A stretch of 44,475 nucleotides of DNA from JAABQT01 sp035459025 (GTDB lineage Bacteria; Pseudomonadota; Gammaproteobacteria; Burkholderiales; SG8-39). The notes beneath the pieces were generated by a model, which was not told where the DNA came from, searched no databases, and saw only the letters and a program-made list of their open reading frames with translations. Below, piece after piece: positions 1-7,778 of this stretch (within the stretch, counting starts at the first letter, position 1; each line of letters starts with the position of its first letter). A program made the position numbers and the translations under genes. The stretch is from the NCBI GenBank assembly GCA_035459025.1, contig DATHYT010000055.1, forward strand, positions 1 to 44,475, in the 5' to 3' direction.

Positions 1-1973
1 TCCAGCAGCCGCAGCTCGGCCGCGGCGAGCGCCTGCGGCGTGCCGAGCAGCACCACCACGTCGCCCTCGCGCAGCACGCCGGCCTCTTCCGGCGCCAGCT
101 TCTTCGCCGCCCCGGGGCGGCGTACCGCGCGCACCTGCGCCCCGAGCTCCTCGATGCCGAGTGCGGCCAGCGGGCGCGCGAGCGCGGCGGCGTGCGCGTG
201 CAGCGTCACCGCATGCAGGCGCGGCTGCAGCGCCTCGCCGCCCTCCGGGGCGTCGCTCGTGCCGTGATACAGCCCGCGCAGCAGCCCGTACTGCTGCTCG
301 CGCATCTGGCTGACGCGGCGCATGACGCGCGCGAGCGGCACGCCCAACCAGACCAGCGTGTGCGAGGCGAGCATCAGGCCCGACTCGAAGGCCTCGGGCA
401 CCACTTCAGAGGCGCCCGCGGCGGTGAGGCGCGCGATATCTGCCTCGTCGCGCGCGCGCACGATCACTGGCACCGCCGCGTTCAGCGCGTGCACGTTCGC
501 CAGCACCCGCGCCGCTGCCGCCACGTCGGAGAACGTGACGACCACCGCCGCGGCGCGCGCCACGCCGGCCGCGACCAGCGCCTCGCGCCGCGAGCAATCG
601 GCGTACACCACCGTGTCGCCGGCGAGCGCCGCCTCGCGCACGCGCTCGGGATCGAGGTCGAGCGCGACGTAGCGCACCCCTTCGGCCTCGAGCAGGCGCG
701 CCAGGCGCTGGCCGTTCCTGCCATAGCCGAGGATGATGACGTGGCGCTCGGTCTGGAGCGAGCTCACCGCCACCCGGTGCAGCTCCAGCGAGCGCGTCAT
801 CCACTCAGACGCGGTGAAACGCAGCACGATGCGGTCGCTCGCGGCGACCAGGAACGGCGTCGCCAGCATGGACAGGATCATCGCCGCGATCAGCGCCTGC
901 AGCACCGGCTCGGGCGCAAGCTCGGCGCCGCGCGCCTGCGCCAGCAGCACGAAGCCGAACTCGCTGCCCTGCGCGAGCGCCAGCGCCGTGCGCAGCGCCG
1001 TGCCGGGAGCGGCGCCGAAGGCGCGCGCGAGCAGCCCGATCAGCGCGCCCTTGGCCAGGAGCAGCACCGCGACCAGCAGCAGCACCAGCCAGCCCTGCGC
1101 CGCCACCAGGCGCAGGTCGAGCATCATGCCGACAGTGACGAAGAACAGGCCGAGCAGCACGTCGCGAAACGGCTTGATGTCCTCCTCCACCTGGTAGCGG
1201 TATTCGGTTTCCGAGATCAGCATGCCGGCGAGGAAGGCGCCGAGCGCGAGCGACAGCCCGGCGAAGCCCGTGATGAATGCGAGCAGCAGCGTGATGAGCA
1301 GGACGTTCAGCACGAACAGCTCCGTGGAGCGGCGCCGCGCGATGACGCCGAACCAGGCGCGCATCATGCGCGGCCCGGCGAGGAGCAGCACCGCGAGCAC
1401 TGCCGCCGCCTTGGCGAGCGCCTCCGCGATGTCGGCACCGATGCCTTCCACCGGGCCGCCGAGCGCCGGCACCAGGATCAGCAGCGGCACCACTGCGAGA
1501 TCCTGGAACAACAGCACGCCGATCACGTCGCGGCCGTGCGCCGTGTCGAGCTCCAGGCGCTCGGCGAGCAGCTTCGAGACCATCGCCGTCGAGGACATCG
1601 CGACCGCGCCGCCGAGCGCGATGCCGGCCTGCCAGCTGCCGCCGACGGCGAGCGCGGCGGCCACGCCGAGCGCGATGCTGACGGCGACCTGCGACAGCCC
1701 CAGCCCGAACACCGCGCGGCCCATGGCGTGCAATTTCGGCAGGCTGAACTCGAGCCCGATCGAGAACATCAGGAACACCACGCCGAACTCGGCGAGGTGG
1801 CGCACGGCCTCGGTGTCGGCGACCAGGCCCGCCGCATGCGGCCCGAGCACCACGCCGGCCACCAGGTAGCCGATGATGGGCGGCAGCCCCAGGCTGCGGC
1901 ACGCCACCACGGCGAGCACCCCCCCCGCGAGCAGCACGAGGACCGGGAGCAGCGCCAGGCCGGTGGCGTCCAT
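1..1973 (-). CDS. KefB/KefC-type cation:proton antiporter with RCK domain (3' end outside window)
   Basis: Monovalent cation:proton antiporter of the CPA2 family, an inner-membrane potassium (or sodium)/proton exchanger gated by a cytoplasmic nucleotide-binding domain. I read about 657 residues from the ATG at 1973 (MDATGLALLP) to the window edge. Residues 1 to about 390 are a run of hydrophobic helices with the CPA2 motifs AMSSTAMVSK (about 125-134) and LLFQDLAVVPLL (about 154). From about residue 408 an RCK/TrkA-N Rossmann domain starts with HVIILGYGRNGQRLARLL, and a TrkA-C-like segment ends the visible part (GVLREGDVVVLLGTP). The stop codon lies beyond base 1. It is divergent from kdsD with only 46 bp between them, a common betaproteobacterial neighbour arrangement. 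Ion specificity and glutathione gating cannot be told from sequence, so no symbol is given. Confidence 0.9.
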   Translation of the reverse strand, partial: MDATGLALLPVLVLLAGGVLAVVACRSLGLPPIIGYLVAGVVLGPHAAGLVADTEAVRHLAEFGVVFLMFSIGLEFSLPKLHAMGRAVFGLGLSQVAVSIALGVAAALAVGGSWQAGIALGGAVAMSSTAMVSKLLAERLELDTAHGRDVIGVLLFQDLAVVPLLILVPALGGPVEGIGADIAEALAKAAAVLAVLLLAGPRMMRAWFGVIARRRSTELFVLNVLLITLLLAFITGFAGLSLALGAFLAGMLISETEYRYQVEEDIKPFRDVLLGLFFVTVGMMLDLRLVAAQGWLVLLLVAVLLLAKGALIGLLARAFGAAPGTALRTALALAQGSEFGFVLLAQARGAELAPEPVLQALIAAMILSMLATPFLVAASDRIVLRFTASEWMTRSLELHRVAVSSLQTERHVIILGYGRNGQRLARLLEAEGVRYVALDLDPERVREAALAGDTVVYADCSRREALVAAGVARAAAVVVTFSDVAAAARVLANVHALNAAVPVIVRARDEADIARLTAAGASEVVPEAFESGLMLASHTLVWLGVPLARVMRRVSQMREQQYGLLRGLYHGTSDAPEGGEALQPRLHAVTLHAHAAALARPLAALGIEELGAQVRAVRRPGAAKKLAPEEAGVLREGDVVVLLGTPQALAAAELRLL

Positions 1974-2003
1974 TTCCGCTGGAAGGGTCGGCGAAGTGGG
2001 AGA

Positions 2004-2011
2004 GTTATACT
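2004..2011. promoter_or_regulatory. overlapping divergent -10-like hexamers between the antiporter gene and kdsD
   Basis: The 46-bp divergent gap holds GTTATACT. On the + strand TATACT (2006-2011) resembles a sigma-70 -10 box. On the - strand TATAAC (2009-2004) does the same in the other direction. No good -35 is visible for either. The + box ends 8 nt before the kdsD ATG at 2020, so a transcript from it would be almost leaderless. This is a pattern match only. Confidence 0.35.
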
Positions 2012-2019
2012 TCGCGACT

Positions 2020-3042
2020 ATGATAAGCGCAGTGCGCTCCGAGCGGCAGCGCGCGACGCGTTCGGGCGACAGTGCGCTGGAGCTCGCTCGCCTCGTGCTG
2101 GCGGTGGAAGCCGACGCGGTGCGCGCGCTGATAGAGCGTCTCGACGGGCGCTTCCTCGCCGCGGTGCACTTGATCCAGGACTGCGTCGACAGCAAGCGCG
2201 GCCGCGTCATCGTCAGCGGCATCGGCAAGTCCGGCCACATTGCGCGCAAGATCGCCTCGACCATGGCGAGCACCGGCACGCCGGCCTACTTCGTGCATCC
2301 GGCCGAAGCGAGCCACGGCGATCTCGGCATGATCCGCGCCGAGGACGTGTTCATCGGCATTTCGAATTCGGGCGAGAGCGCCGAGCTGCTGCGCATCGTG
2401 CCGGCGATCAAGCGCGAAGGCGCCAAGCTGGTCGCGATCACCGGAAGCGCGGAGTCGTCGCTCGCGCGCGAGGCCGACGTGCATCTGGATGCGGGGGTGG
2501 CCAAGGAGGCCTGCCCGCTCAACCTGTCGCCGACCGCCAGCACCACGGCCGCGCTCGCCATGGGTGATGCGCTTGCCATCGCGCTGCTCGACGCGCGCGG
2601 CTTTTCCGCCGCCGATTTCGCGCGCTCCCACCCGGGCGGATCGCTGCATCGCGAGGCGCTGAAGCACGTCGCCGACGTCATGCACCGCGGCGCCGACGTG
2701 CCCAGGGTGCGGGCAACCGCGACGCTCAAGCAGGCCCTCGACGAGATGACGCGCGGCGGCCTCGGCATGACCGCGGTCGTGGATGCGGCGCGGCGCGTGC
2801 AGGGCATCTTCACCGACGGCGACCTGCGCCGCGCCCTGAAGAAGGTCCGAAGCCTGAAGGCGGCGCGCATCGCGCAGGTGATGACCCGCGGCCCGCGCAC
2901 CATCGCCCCGGAGGCGCTCGCGACCGAGGCGGTGGCGCTCATGGAACGTCACCGCATCAGCCAGCTCCTGGTGGTGGATGCGGCTGGAGAACTGGTCGGC
3001 GCGCTCAACATGAACGATCTGTTGCGCGCCAAGGTGGTCTGA
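2020..3042 (+). CDS. kdsD: Arabinose-5-phosphate isomerase (KdsD/KpsF/GutQ family)
   Basis: Interconverts ribulose-5-phosphate and arabinose-5-phosphate, the first committed precursor of Kdo for lipopolysaccharide; cytoplasmic. The 340-residue product has a SIS sugar-isomerase domain at about 45-185, with GIGKSGHIARKIASTMASTG at 67-86 and the SHGDLGMI and ISNSGES motifs, then two CBS domains (about 215-270 and 280-338). Length fits the family (about 325-340). The ATG at 2020 was chosen because it lies just after the divergent region. No Shine-Dalgarno is seen, and a GTG at 2032 is an alternative. kdsC follows after 4 bp and the lpt genes follow that, so this is the head of a Kdo/LPS-export operon. 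Confidence 0.95.
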   Translation: MISAVRSERQRATRSGDSALELARLVLAVEADAVRALIERLDGRFLAAVHLIQDCVDSKRGRVIVSGIGKSGHIARKIASTMASTGTPAYFVHPAEASHGDLGMIRAEDVFIGISNSGESAELLRIVPAIKREGAKLVAITGSAESSLAREADVHLDAGVAKEACPLNLSPTASTTAALAMGDALAIALLDARGFSAADFARSHPGGSLHREALKHVADVMHRGADVPRVRATATLKQALDEMTRGGLGMTAVVDAARRVQGIFTDGDLRRALKKVRSLKAARIAQVMTRGPRTIAPEALATEAVALMERHRISQLLVVDAAGELVGALNMNDLLRAKVV

Positions 3043-3046
3043 AGCG

Positions 3047-3583
3047 ATGGCGCAGGCATCCGCCGACGCGCTCGAGCGCGCCGCGCGCCTCCGGCTCATG
3101 GTGTTCGACGTGGACGGCGTGCTCACCGACGGGCGCCTGTGGTATGGCCCGGGCGGCGAGGCGCTGAAGGCGTTTCACGTGCGCGACGGGCATGGGCTGA
3201 AGCTGCTCGGCGAGTACGGCGTCGCCGCCGCGCTGCTCACCGGCCGGCGCTCCGCGGCGCTCGTTGCGCGCGCCGCGGAGCTCGGCCTGCGCCATGTCCT
3301 GCAGGGCGTCGAGGACAAGCGCCCGGCGTTCGAGCGGCTGCTGGCGCAGCTCGGCATCGAGCCGGCCGCCGCCGGCTACATGGGCGACGACCTGCCGGAC
3401 CTGCCGGTGCTCGGGCACTGCGGCTTTGCCTGCGCGCCGCCGGGCGCGCACGCGCTCGCGCTGCGCCGCGCACACTACGTTCCCGACGCGCCGGCCGGCG
3501 CCGGCGCCGCGCGCGAGGTGTGCGAGTACGTGCTCGGCGCCCAGGGCCGGCTCGAGGACGCACTCGCGAGGTACCTGGCATGA
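3047..3583 (+). CDS. kdsC: 3-deoxy-D-manno-octulosonate 8-phosphate phosphatase
   Basis: HAD-superfamily phosphatase that removes phosphate from Kdo-8-phosphate to give free Kdo, in the cytoplasm. The 178-residue product shows the class C0 HAD layout without a large cap domain. Motif I is VFDVDGVLTDG (about 19-29, nucleophile Asp), then a threonine motif in AALLTGRRS (about 63-71), a lysine in GVEDKRPAFE, and motif IV MGDDLPDLPVL (about 112-122). Length matches KdsC (170-190). It starts 4 bp after kdsD and its TGA overlaps the ATG of lptC, so translation is probably coupled. KdsD and KdsC supply the sugar, and the Lpt proteins encoded next export the finished LPS. Confidence 0.95.
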   Translation: MAQASADALERAARLRLMVFDVDGVLTDGRLWYGPGGEALKAFHVRDGHGLKLLGEYGVAAALLTGRRSAALVARAAELGLRHVLQGVEDKRPAFERLLAQLGIEPAAAGYMGDDLPDLPVLGHCGFACAPPGAHALALRRAHYVPDAPAGAGAAREVCEYVLGAQGRLEDALARYLA

Positions 3584-4152
3584 GGCTCACCGGCACGCGC
3601 CTGTTCCCGCTTGCGCTGATGCTCTCGCTCGCGCTGCTCAGCTTCTGGCTCGAGCGCACCGCGCGCGAGGCGCCGGCGCCCGCCACGCAGCCGCGCCACG
3701 ACCCCGACTACAGCGTCGAGCAATTCACCATCACCGACTTCAGCCGCGCCGGGGTGCCCGAGTCGACGCTGTCGGCGGCGAAGATGGTGCACTACCCCGA
3801 CGACGACACCACGGCGCTGGTGGCGCCGCGCCTGGTGCAGGCGAAGCCCGCACAGCCGCGCCTCATCCTCAGCGCCGACCGCGGCATGCTGTCGCGCGAC
3901 GGCGCGGAGGTGTTTCTCCACGACAACGTGCTCCTGCTGCGCGAAGCGCTCGCCGAGTCCGCCGAGGGCCGCATGCAGTCGAGCTTCCTGCACGTGATCC
4001 GCGACCGCTCGCTGGTGCGCACCGACCGCGAAGTGCGCATCAGCGAGCGCGGGCGCACCCTGGTCGGCCTGGGCATGGAGTACGACAACGAGGCGCGGCG
4101 GCTGGAACTGCACGCGCAGGTGCGGGGCGTGTTCGAGGGGGAGCCAGAGTAG
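3580..4152 (+). CDS. lptC: LPS export ABC transporter periplasmic protein LptC
   Basis: Bitopic inner-membrane protein that passes LPS from the LptB2FG transporter to periplasmic LptA. The 190-residue product has one N-terminal transmembrane helix (about residues 7-23, LFPLALMLSLALLSFW) followed by a periplasmic beta-jellyroll region. Conserved features include DPDYSVEQFTITDF and the repeated pattern of short beta strands (LSADRGMLSRDGAEVFLHDN). Length is the usual one (about 190). The ATG overlaps the kdsC stop (ATGA) and its stop overlaps the GTG of lptA. Sequence identity across LptC proteins is low, so the call leans on topology plus position between kdsC and lptA. Confidence 0.9.
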   Translation: MRLTGTRLFPLALMLSLALLSFWLERTAREAPAPATQPRHDPDYSVEQFTITDFSRAGVPESTLSAAKMVHYPDDDTTALVAPRLVQAKPAQPRLILSADRGMLSRDGAEVFLHDNVLLLREALAESAEGRMQSSFLHVIRDRSLVRTDREVRISERGRTLVGLGMEYDNEARRLELHAQVRGVFEGEPE

Positions 4153-4724
4153 TGCGCCGGCGGCTCGCCATCGCTCTTGCCGCAGCGATTGCTGCGGTTT
4201 CGGCTTTTTCCGCCAAGGCGGAAAAAGCCGATCGGGAAAAGCCCACGCAGGTCGAGGCCAACCGCATGACCTCCGACGAGGCGCGGCGCATCAGCATCTT
4301 CGAGGGCAACGTGGTGCTCACCAAGGGCACGCTGCAGCTGCAGGCGGAGCGCATCGTCGTGCGCCAGGACGCCGATGGCTTCCAGACCGCCAGTGCGAGC
4401 GGCAACCCGGTGCGCTTTCGCCAGAAGAGCGACCCGCGCGGCGGCGCGGAAGGCGTGTGGATCGAGGGCCAGGCCGGGCGCATCGAGATCGACGAGAAGA
4501 ACGAGCGCATCGAGCTGCACCAGAATGCGCAGGTCACGCGCGACAAGGACGAGGTGCGCGGCAGCTACATCCTCTACGACCAGCGCTCGGAGTTCTTCTC
4601 GGTCTCCAGTGCCAAGGATGCCCCCGGCTCGCGCGTGCGCGCGGTGATCCAGCCAAAGCCGGCCGCGGCCGACGCGCCGGCCCCCGCCAAGCCCGAGGCG
4701 GCCAAGCCCGAGGCAAAGAAGTGA
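4152..4724 (+). CDS. lptA: LPS transport periplasmic protein LptA
   Basis: Periplasmic bridge protein that oligomerises to carry LPS from LptC to LptD. The 190-residue product starts at a GTG overlapping the lptC stop (TAGTG). It has a short signal peptide (VRRRLAIALAAAIAAVSAFSAKA), then an OstA-type beta-jellyroll with the family motifs RISIFEGNVVLTKGTLQLQAERIVV and GSYILYDQRSEFF. The C-terminal 25 residues are a low-complexity Ala/Pro/Lys tail, which is common and probably disordered. The first 80 bases of the gene contain two consecutive strong inverted repeats (4180-4197 and 4201-4230). lptB overlaps its end (GTGA). Confidence 0.92.
   Translation: MRRRLAIALAAAIAAVSAFSAKAEKADREKPTQVEANRMTSDEARRISIFEGNVVLTKGTLQLQAERIVVRQDADGFQTASASGNPVRFRQKSDPRGGAEGVWIEGQAGRIEIDEKNERIELHQNAQVTRDKDEVRGSYILYDQRSEFFSVSSAKDAPGSRVRAVIQPKPAAADAPAPAKPEAAKPEAKK
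4180..4230 (+). repeat. two adjacent hairpins inside the lptA signal-peptide codons
   Basis: First repeat: CCGCAGC, loop GATT, GCTGCGG (4180-4197), followed by TTT. Second repeat: a 14-bp arm CGGCTTTTTCCGCC (4201-4214), two bases AA, and its perfect reverse complement (4217-4230). Both arms are exact. They start 28 and 49 nt after the lptA GTG and encode part of the signal peptide. Such stacked stems could act on translation, RNA stability or transcription elongation between lptC and lptA/B. This function is inference. Confidence 0.8.
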
Positions 4725-5443
4725 GCCTGCTGCGCTGCGAGCGGCTGCGCAAGCGCTACAAGTCGCGCGCCGTGGTGCAGGACGTCTCGCTCGAAGTGCA
4801 GAGCGGCGAGGTGGTCGGGCTGCTCGGCCCGAACGGCGCGGGCAAGACCACCTGCTTTTACATGATCGTCGGCCTGATCGCGGCCGACGCCGGGCGCATC
4901 CATCTCGACGGTCGCGAGCTCACGCACCTGCCGATCCACGCCCGCGCGCGCCTGGGCATCTCCTACCTGCCGCAGGAGAATTCGGTGTTCCGCAAGCTCA
5001 CCGTCGAAGAGAACGTGCAGGCGGTGCTCGAGCTGCAGGCGCTCGCGCGCGCCGACATCGAGGCGCGGCTGCAGGAGCTGCTCAAGGACCTCAACATCGC
5101 GCACCTGCGCAAGCACGCGGCGCTGTCGCTCTCGGGCGGCGAGCGCCGGCGCCTCGAGATCGCGCGGGCGCTCGCGACCAAGCCGGCGTTCATCCTGCTC
5201 GACGAGCCCTTCGCCGGGGTCGATCCGATCGCCGTCCTCGATATCCAGCGCATCATCCGCTTTCTCAAGGAGCGCGCCATCGGCGTGCTCATTACAGATC
5301 ATAACGTTCGCGAGACGCTGGGCATCTGCGACCGCGCCTACATCATCAACGAAGGCGCGGTACTCGCCTCGGGCCACCCGGAGGAGATCGTCTATAATGA
5401 CAGCGTGCGCCGGGTCTATCTCGGCGAGCATTTCCGCATGTAG
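4721..5443 (+). CDS. lptB: LPS export ABC transporter ATP-binding protein LptB
   Basis: Cytoplasmic ATPase that powers LPS extraction from the inner membrane together with LptF and LptG, which are not in this window. The 240-residue product has Walker A GPNGAGKTT (about 37-45), the LptB-typical Q-loop segment SYLPQENSVFRKLTVEENV, signature LSGGERRRLEIARAL, Walker B FILLDEPFAGVDP, and the H-loop in LITDHNVRETLGICDRAYII. Length and the C-terminal VRRVYLGEHFRM match the family. The GTG start overlaps the lptA stop by 4 bp. rpoN follows after 20 bp, the widely conserved lptB-rpoN arrangement. Confidence 0.97.
   Translation: MSLLRCERLRKRYKSRAVVQDVSLEVQSGEVVGLLGPNGAGKTTCFYMIVGLIAADAGRIHLDGRELTHLPIHARARLGISYLPQENSVFRKLTVEENVQAVLELQALARADIEARLQELLKDLNIAHLRKHAALSLSGGERRRLEIARALATKPAFILLDEPFAGVDPIAVLDIQRIIRFLKERAIGVLITDHNVRETLGICDRAYIINEGAVLASGHPEEIVYNDSVRRVYLGEHFRM
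5393..5398 (+). promoter_or_regulatory. TATAAT hexamer at the end of lptB, possible rpoN promoter -10
   Basis: A perfect TATAAT lies 66 nt upstream of the rpoN ATG inside the last codons of lptB. It encodes conserved residues (IVYND), so it may be coincidental, and no convincing -35 lies 16-18 bp upstream. Listed only as a candidate secondary promoter for rpoN. Confidence 0.25.
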
Positions 5444-5463
5444 CCACCGCAGTTCCCGCCGCC

Positions 5464-6879
5464 ATGAAGCCTACTCTGCAGTTCCGGCTCTCGCAGCACC
5501 TGACGCTGACGCCGCAGCTGCAGCAGTCCATCCGCCTGCTGCAGCTCTCCACCATCGAGCTGAACCAGGAGATCGAGCGCCTGCTGATGGAAAACCCGAT
5601 CCTCGAGCGCGAGGACGTGGAAGGCGACGCGCAGGCCGCGTTCACGCCGCCGCGCGACACCCTGCAAAGCGCGTCCGAGGCCGCCACGCAGGCCGCGGAT
5701 GAAACCACCGAGCGCCGCGAGGACTGGCTGGCCGAGCTCGCGGCGCCCGCGTGGCGCGGCGACGACGACGAAGACGGCGACCGCACGCTCGCCGCGCCCG
5801 ACACGCCGACGTTGCGCGACCACCTCAACCAGCAGCTCACGCTCACCGGCATCGGCGAGCGCGACCGCGCGCTGGTGGCGCTGCTGATCGATGTGCTCGA
5901 CGACGACGGCTACCTCACGCAGCCGCTCGAGGAGATCGCGGCGCTGTTCGCCGCGGAGGCGCAGGTCGACCTGGAGGAGCTGTCGATCGCGCTCAAGCAC
6001 CTGCAGAACCTGGAGCCCGCGGGCGTCGGCGCGCGCTCGCCGGCGGAGTGCCTGCTGCTGCAGCTGCGCGCGCACGCCGGGCACCCGGCCTGCGCGCTCG
6101 CCAGCGAGATCGCCGCCAGGCACCTCGCGCTGCTCGCCGGGCGCGACTACACGCGGCTGCGCGCGCTCACCGGCGCGCAGGAAGCAGACCTGCGCGCGGC
6201 GCAGAAGCTGATCCAGAGCTTGAACCCGCACCCCGGCGCGGCGTTCGCGCGCGTCCAGACGCGCTACATGATCCCGGACGTGATCGTGCGAAAGACGCGC
6301 AACGTCTGGCGCGCGAGCCTCAATCCCGAGGCCATGCCGCGCCTGCGCATCAACCGCCTTTACGCCGATCTCGCGGGCAGCGCGCGCAACGGCTCGAGCG
6401 CGCTCGCCTCGCAGCTGCAGGAGGCGCGCTGGCTGATCAAGAACGTGCAGCAGCGCTTCGACACCATCCTGCGCGTGTCGCAGGCGATCGTCGACCGGCA
6501 GCGCCACTTCCTCGAGCACGGCGAGGTGGCGATGCGGCCGATGGTGCTGCGCGAGATCGCCGAGACGCTCGGCCTGCACGAGAGCACCATCTCGCGCGTC
6601 ACCACGCAAAAGTTCATGGCGACGCCGCGTGGCACCTTCGAGCTGAAGTACTTCTTCAGCAGCCAGCTCGCCACCGACGCCGGCGGCGCGACCTCCTCGA
6701 CCGCGATCCGGGCGCTCATCAAGCAGCTGGTGGGGGCGGAAGACGCGCACGCGCCGCTTTCGGACGCGCGCATCGCGCAGCTCCTCGGCCAGCAGGGCAT
6801 CGTCGTGGCGCGCCGCACGATCGCGAAATACCGGGAATCATTGCAGATCCCGCCGGTCAACCAGCGTAAGAGCCTGTAG
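5464..6879 (+). CDS. rpoN: RNA polymerase sigma-54 factor
   Basis: Alternative sigma factor that recognises -24/-12 promoters and needs AAA+ activators. The 471-residue product has the glutamine/leucine-rich region I at about 1-50 (LTPQLQQSIRLLQLSTIELN, ENPILE), an acidic linker at about 55-115, the core-binding domain at about 120-300, a helix-turn-helix near 360-390 (IAETLGLHESTISRVTTQK, KYFFS) and the diagnostic RpoN box ARRTIAKYRESL about 20 residues from the C terminus. Length is usual (about 470-500). It lies between lptB and hpf and upstream of ptsN, the standard proteobacterial rpoN neighbourhood linking sigma-54 to the nitrogen PTS. Confidence 0.97.
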   Translation: MKPTLQFRLSQHLTLTPQLQQSIRLLQLSTIELNQEIERLLMENPILEREDVEGDAQAAFTPPRDTLQSASEAATQAADETTERREDWLAELAAPAWRGDDDEDGDRTLAAPDTPTLRDHLNQQLTLTGIGERDRALVALLIDVLDDDGYLTQPLEEIAALFAAEAQVDLEELSIALKHLQNLEPAGVGARSPAECLLLQLRAHAGHPACALASEIAARHLALLAGRDYTRLRALTGAQEADLRAAQKLIQSLNPHPGAAFARVQTRYMIPDVIVRKTRNVWRASLNPEAMPRLRINRLYADLAGSARNGSSALASQLQEARWLIKNVQQRFDTILRVSQAIVDRQRHFLEHGEVAMRPMVLREIAETLGLHESTISRVTTQKFMATPRGTFELKYFFSSQLATDAGGATSSTAIRALIKQLVGAEDAHAPLSDARIAQLLGQQGIVVARRTIAKYRESLQIPPVNQRKSL

Positions 6880-6889
6880 GAAGGAGCGC

Positions 6890-7210
6890 ATGAATCTGAA
6901 CCTCAGCGGCCATCACCTCGAGATCACCCCGTCATTGCGCAGCTATGTGGAGGAGAAGCTGGCGCGCGTCACGCGCCATTTCGACCACGTCATCGACGCG
7001 CACGTGGTCCTGTCGGTCGACAAGCTCAGGCAGAAGGCCGAGGTGACGCTGCATATGCGCGGCAAGGACATCCACTGCGCCTCCGAGGAGCAGGACCTGT
7101 ACGCCGCCATCGACCTGGTCACCGACAAGCTCGACCGCCAGGTGCTGAAATACAAGTCCAAGCGCAGTGCCAAGCCGCACGAGGCGCGCAAGCGCGCTGA
7201 CAATGTCTGA
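6890..7210 (+). CDS. hpf: Ribosome hibernation-promoting factor, short form
   Basis: Binds the 30S subunit in stationary phase and promotes 100S dimers or blocks the decoding channel. At 106 residues it is the short HPF/YfiA type, with the single beta-alpha-beta-beta-beta-alpha domain (LNLSGHHLEITPSLRSYVEE, the HFDHVIDAHVVLSV strand, and CASEEQDLYAAIDLVTDKLD). The C-terminal lysine/arginine-rich tail (YKSKRSAKPHEARKRA) is typical. Start ATG 6890 has a good Shine-Dalgarno (AAGGAG, 4-5 nt spacing), and the gene follows rpoN by 10 bp. It is the usual rpoN-linked copy, and no long-form C-terminal dimerisation domain is present. Confidence 0.95.
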   Translation: MNLNLSGHHLEITPSLRSYVEEKLARVTRHFDHVIDAHVVLSVDKLRQKAEVTLHMRGKDIHCASEEQDLYAAIDLVTDKLDRQVLKYKSKRSAKPHEARKRADNV

Positions 7211-7248
7211 CCGCAGCCCCGGCCCGCGCAGCGGACATCGCCTTGGGC

Positions 7249-7254
7249 TATAAT
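7249..7254 (+). promoter_or_regulatory. TATAAT -10-like box upstream of ptsN
   Basis: The 82-bp gap between hpf and ptsN contains TATAAT (7249-7254), 38 nt before the ptsN ATG, in otherwise G/C-rich sequence. No recognisable TTGACA lies 16-18 bp upstream. A separate ptsN-hprK-rapZ promoter is plausible but unproven. Confidence 0.4.
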
Positions 7255-7292
7255 CCGCGCCCTCTGCTGCGCTGCCGCACGGGCGCCGGATC

Positions 7293-7778
7293 ATGAGTCT
7301 CGTCGCGAAACTGCTTCCTCCCGCCAACGTCCTGCTCGACCTCCAGGTCTCGAGCAAGAAGCGCCTGTTCGAGCAGGTCGGGCTGATGTTCGAGAATCAC
7401 AACGGCATTGCGCGCAGCCTGGTTTTCGACAGCCTGTTCGCGCGCGAGCGCCTCGGCTCCACCGGCCTGGGCCAGGGCGTCGCCATCCCGCACGGCCGCA
7501 TCAAGGGACTGAAGGACGCACTCGGCGCGTTCGTGCGGCTCGCGCAGCCGGTGCCTTTCGATGCGCCCGATACCAAGCCGGTGACGCTGCTGTTCGTGCT
7601 GCTGGTGCCCGAGCAGGCCACCGAGAAGCACCTGCAGATTTTGTCGGAGCTCGCCCAGATGTTCAGCGACCGCGCGCTGCGCGACGCCATGGCCGGCGCC
7701 GCCGACGCCGCCGCCCTGCACCAGCTGATCGCCGCCTGGCAGCCCGATGCAGCAGGTCAACGTCAAGCGGTTGCATGA
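7293..7778 (+). CDS. ptsN: Nitrogen-PTS EIIA-Ntr protein
   Basis: Phosphorylatable regulator of the nitrogen phosphotransferase system. It takes phosphate from NPr/HPr and modulates potassium transport, stringent response and other targets. The 161-residue product has the PTS EIIA type-2 fold, with the active-site histidine at residue 67 in GLGQGVAIPHGRIKG and the conserved LLFVLLVPEQATEKHLQILSELA. Length is the normal 150-165. The 3' end overlaps hprK by 32 bp in another frame, so the two are likely co-translated. Its partner phosphocarrier and EI genes (ptsH or npr, ptsI or ptsP) are not in this window. Confidence 0.95.
   Translation: MSLVAKLLPPANVLLDLQVSSKKRLFEQVGLMFENHNGIARSLVFDSLFARERLGSTGLGQGVAIPHGRIKGLKDALGAFVRLAQPVPFDAPDTKPVTLLFVLLVPEQATEKHLQILSELAQMFSDRALRDAMAGAADAAALHQLIAAWQPDAAGQRQAVA

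Noticed and set aside
192..2567. Very long open frames opposite or out of frame with real genes, for example 192-2567 (+), 27736-29991 (-) and 31967-34399 (-)
   Set aside because: They run over well-identified genes (antiporter/kdsD, spoT, MerB-like/NMT1-like), are rich in Arg/Ala/His/Gln repeats typical of shadow translation in high-GC DNA, and show no domain motifs.
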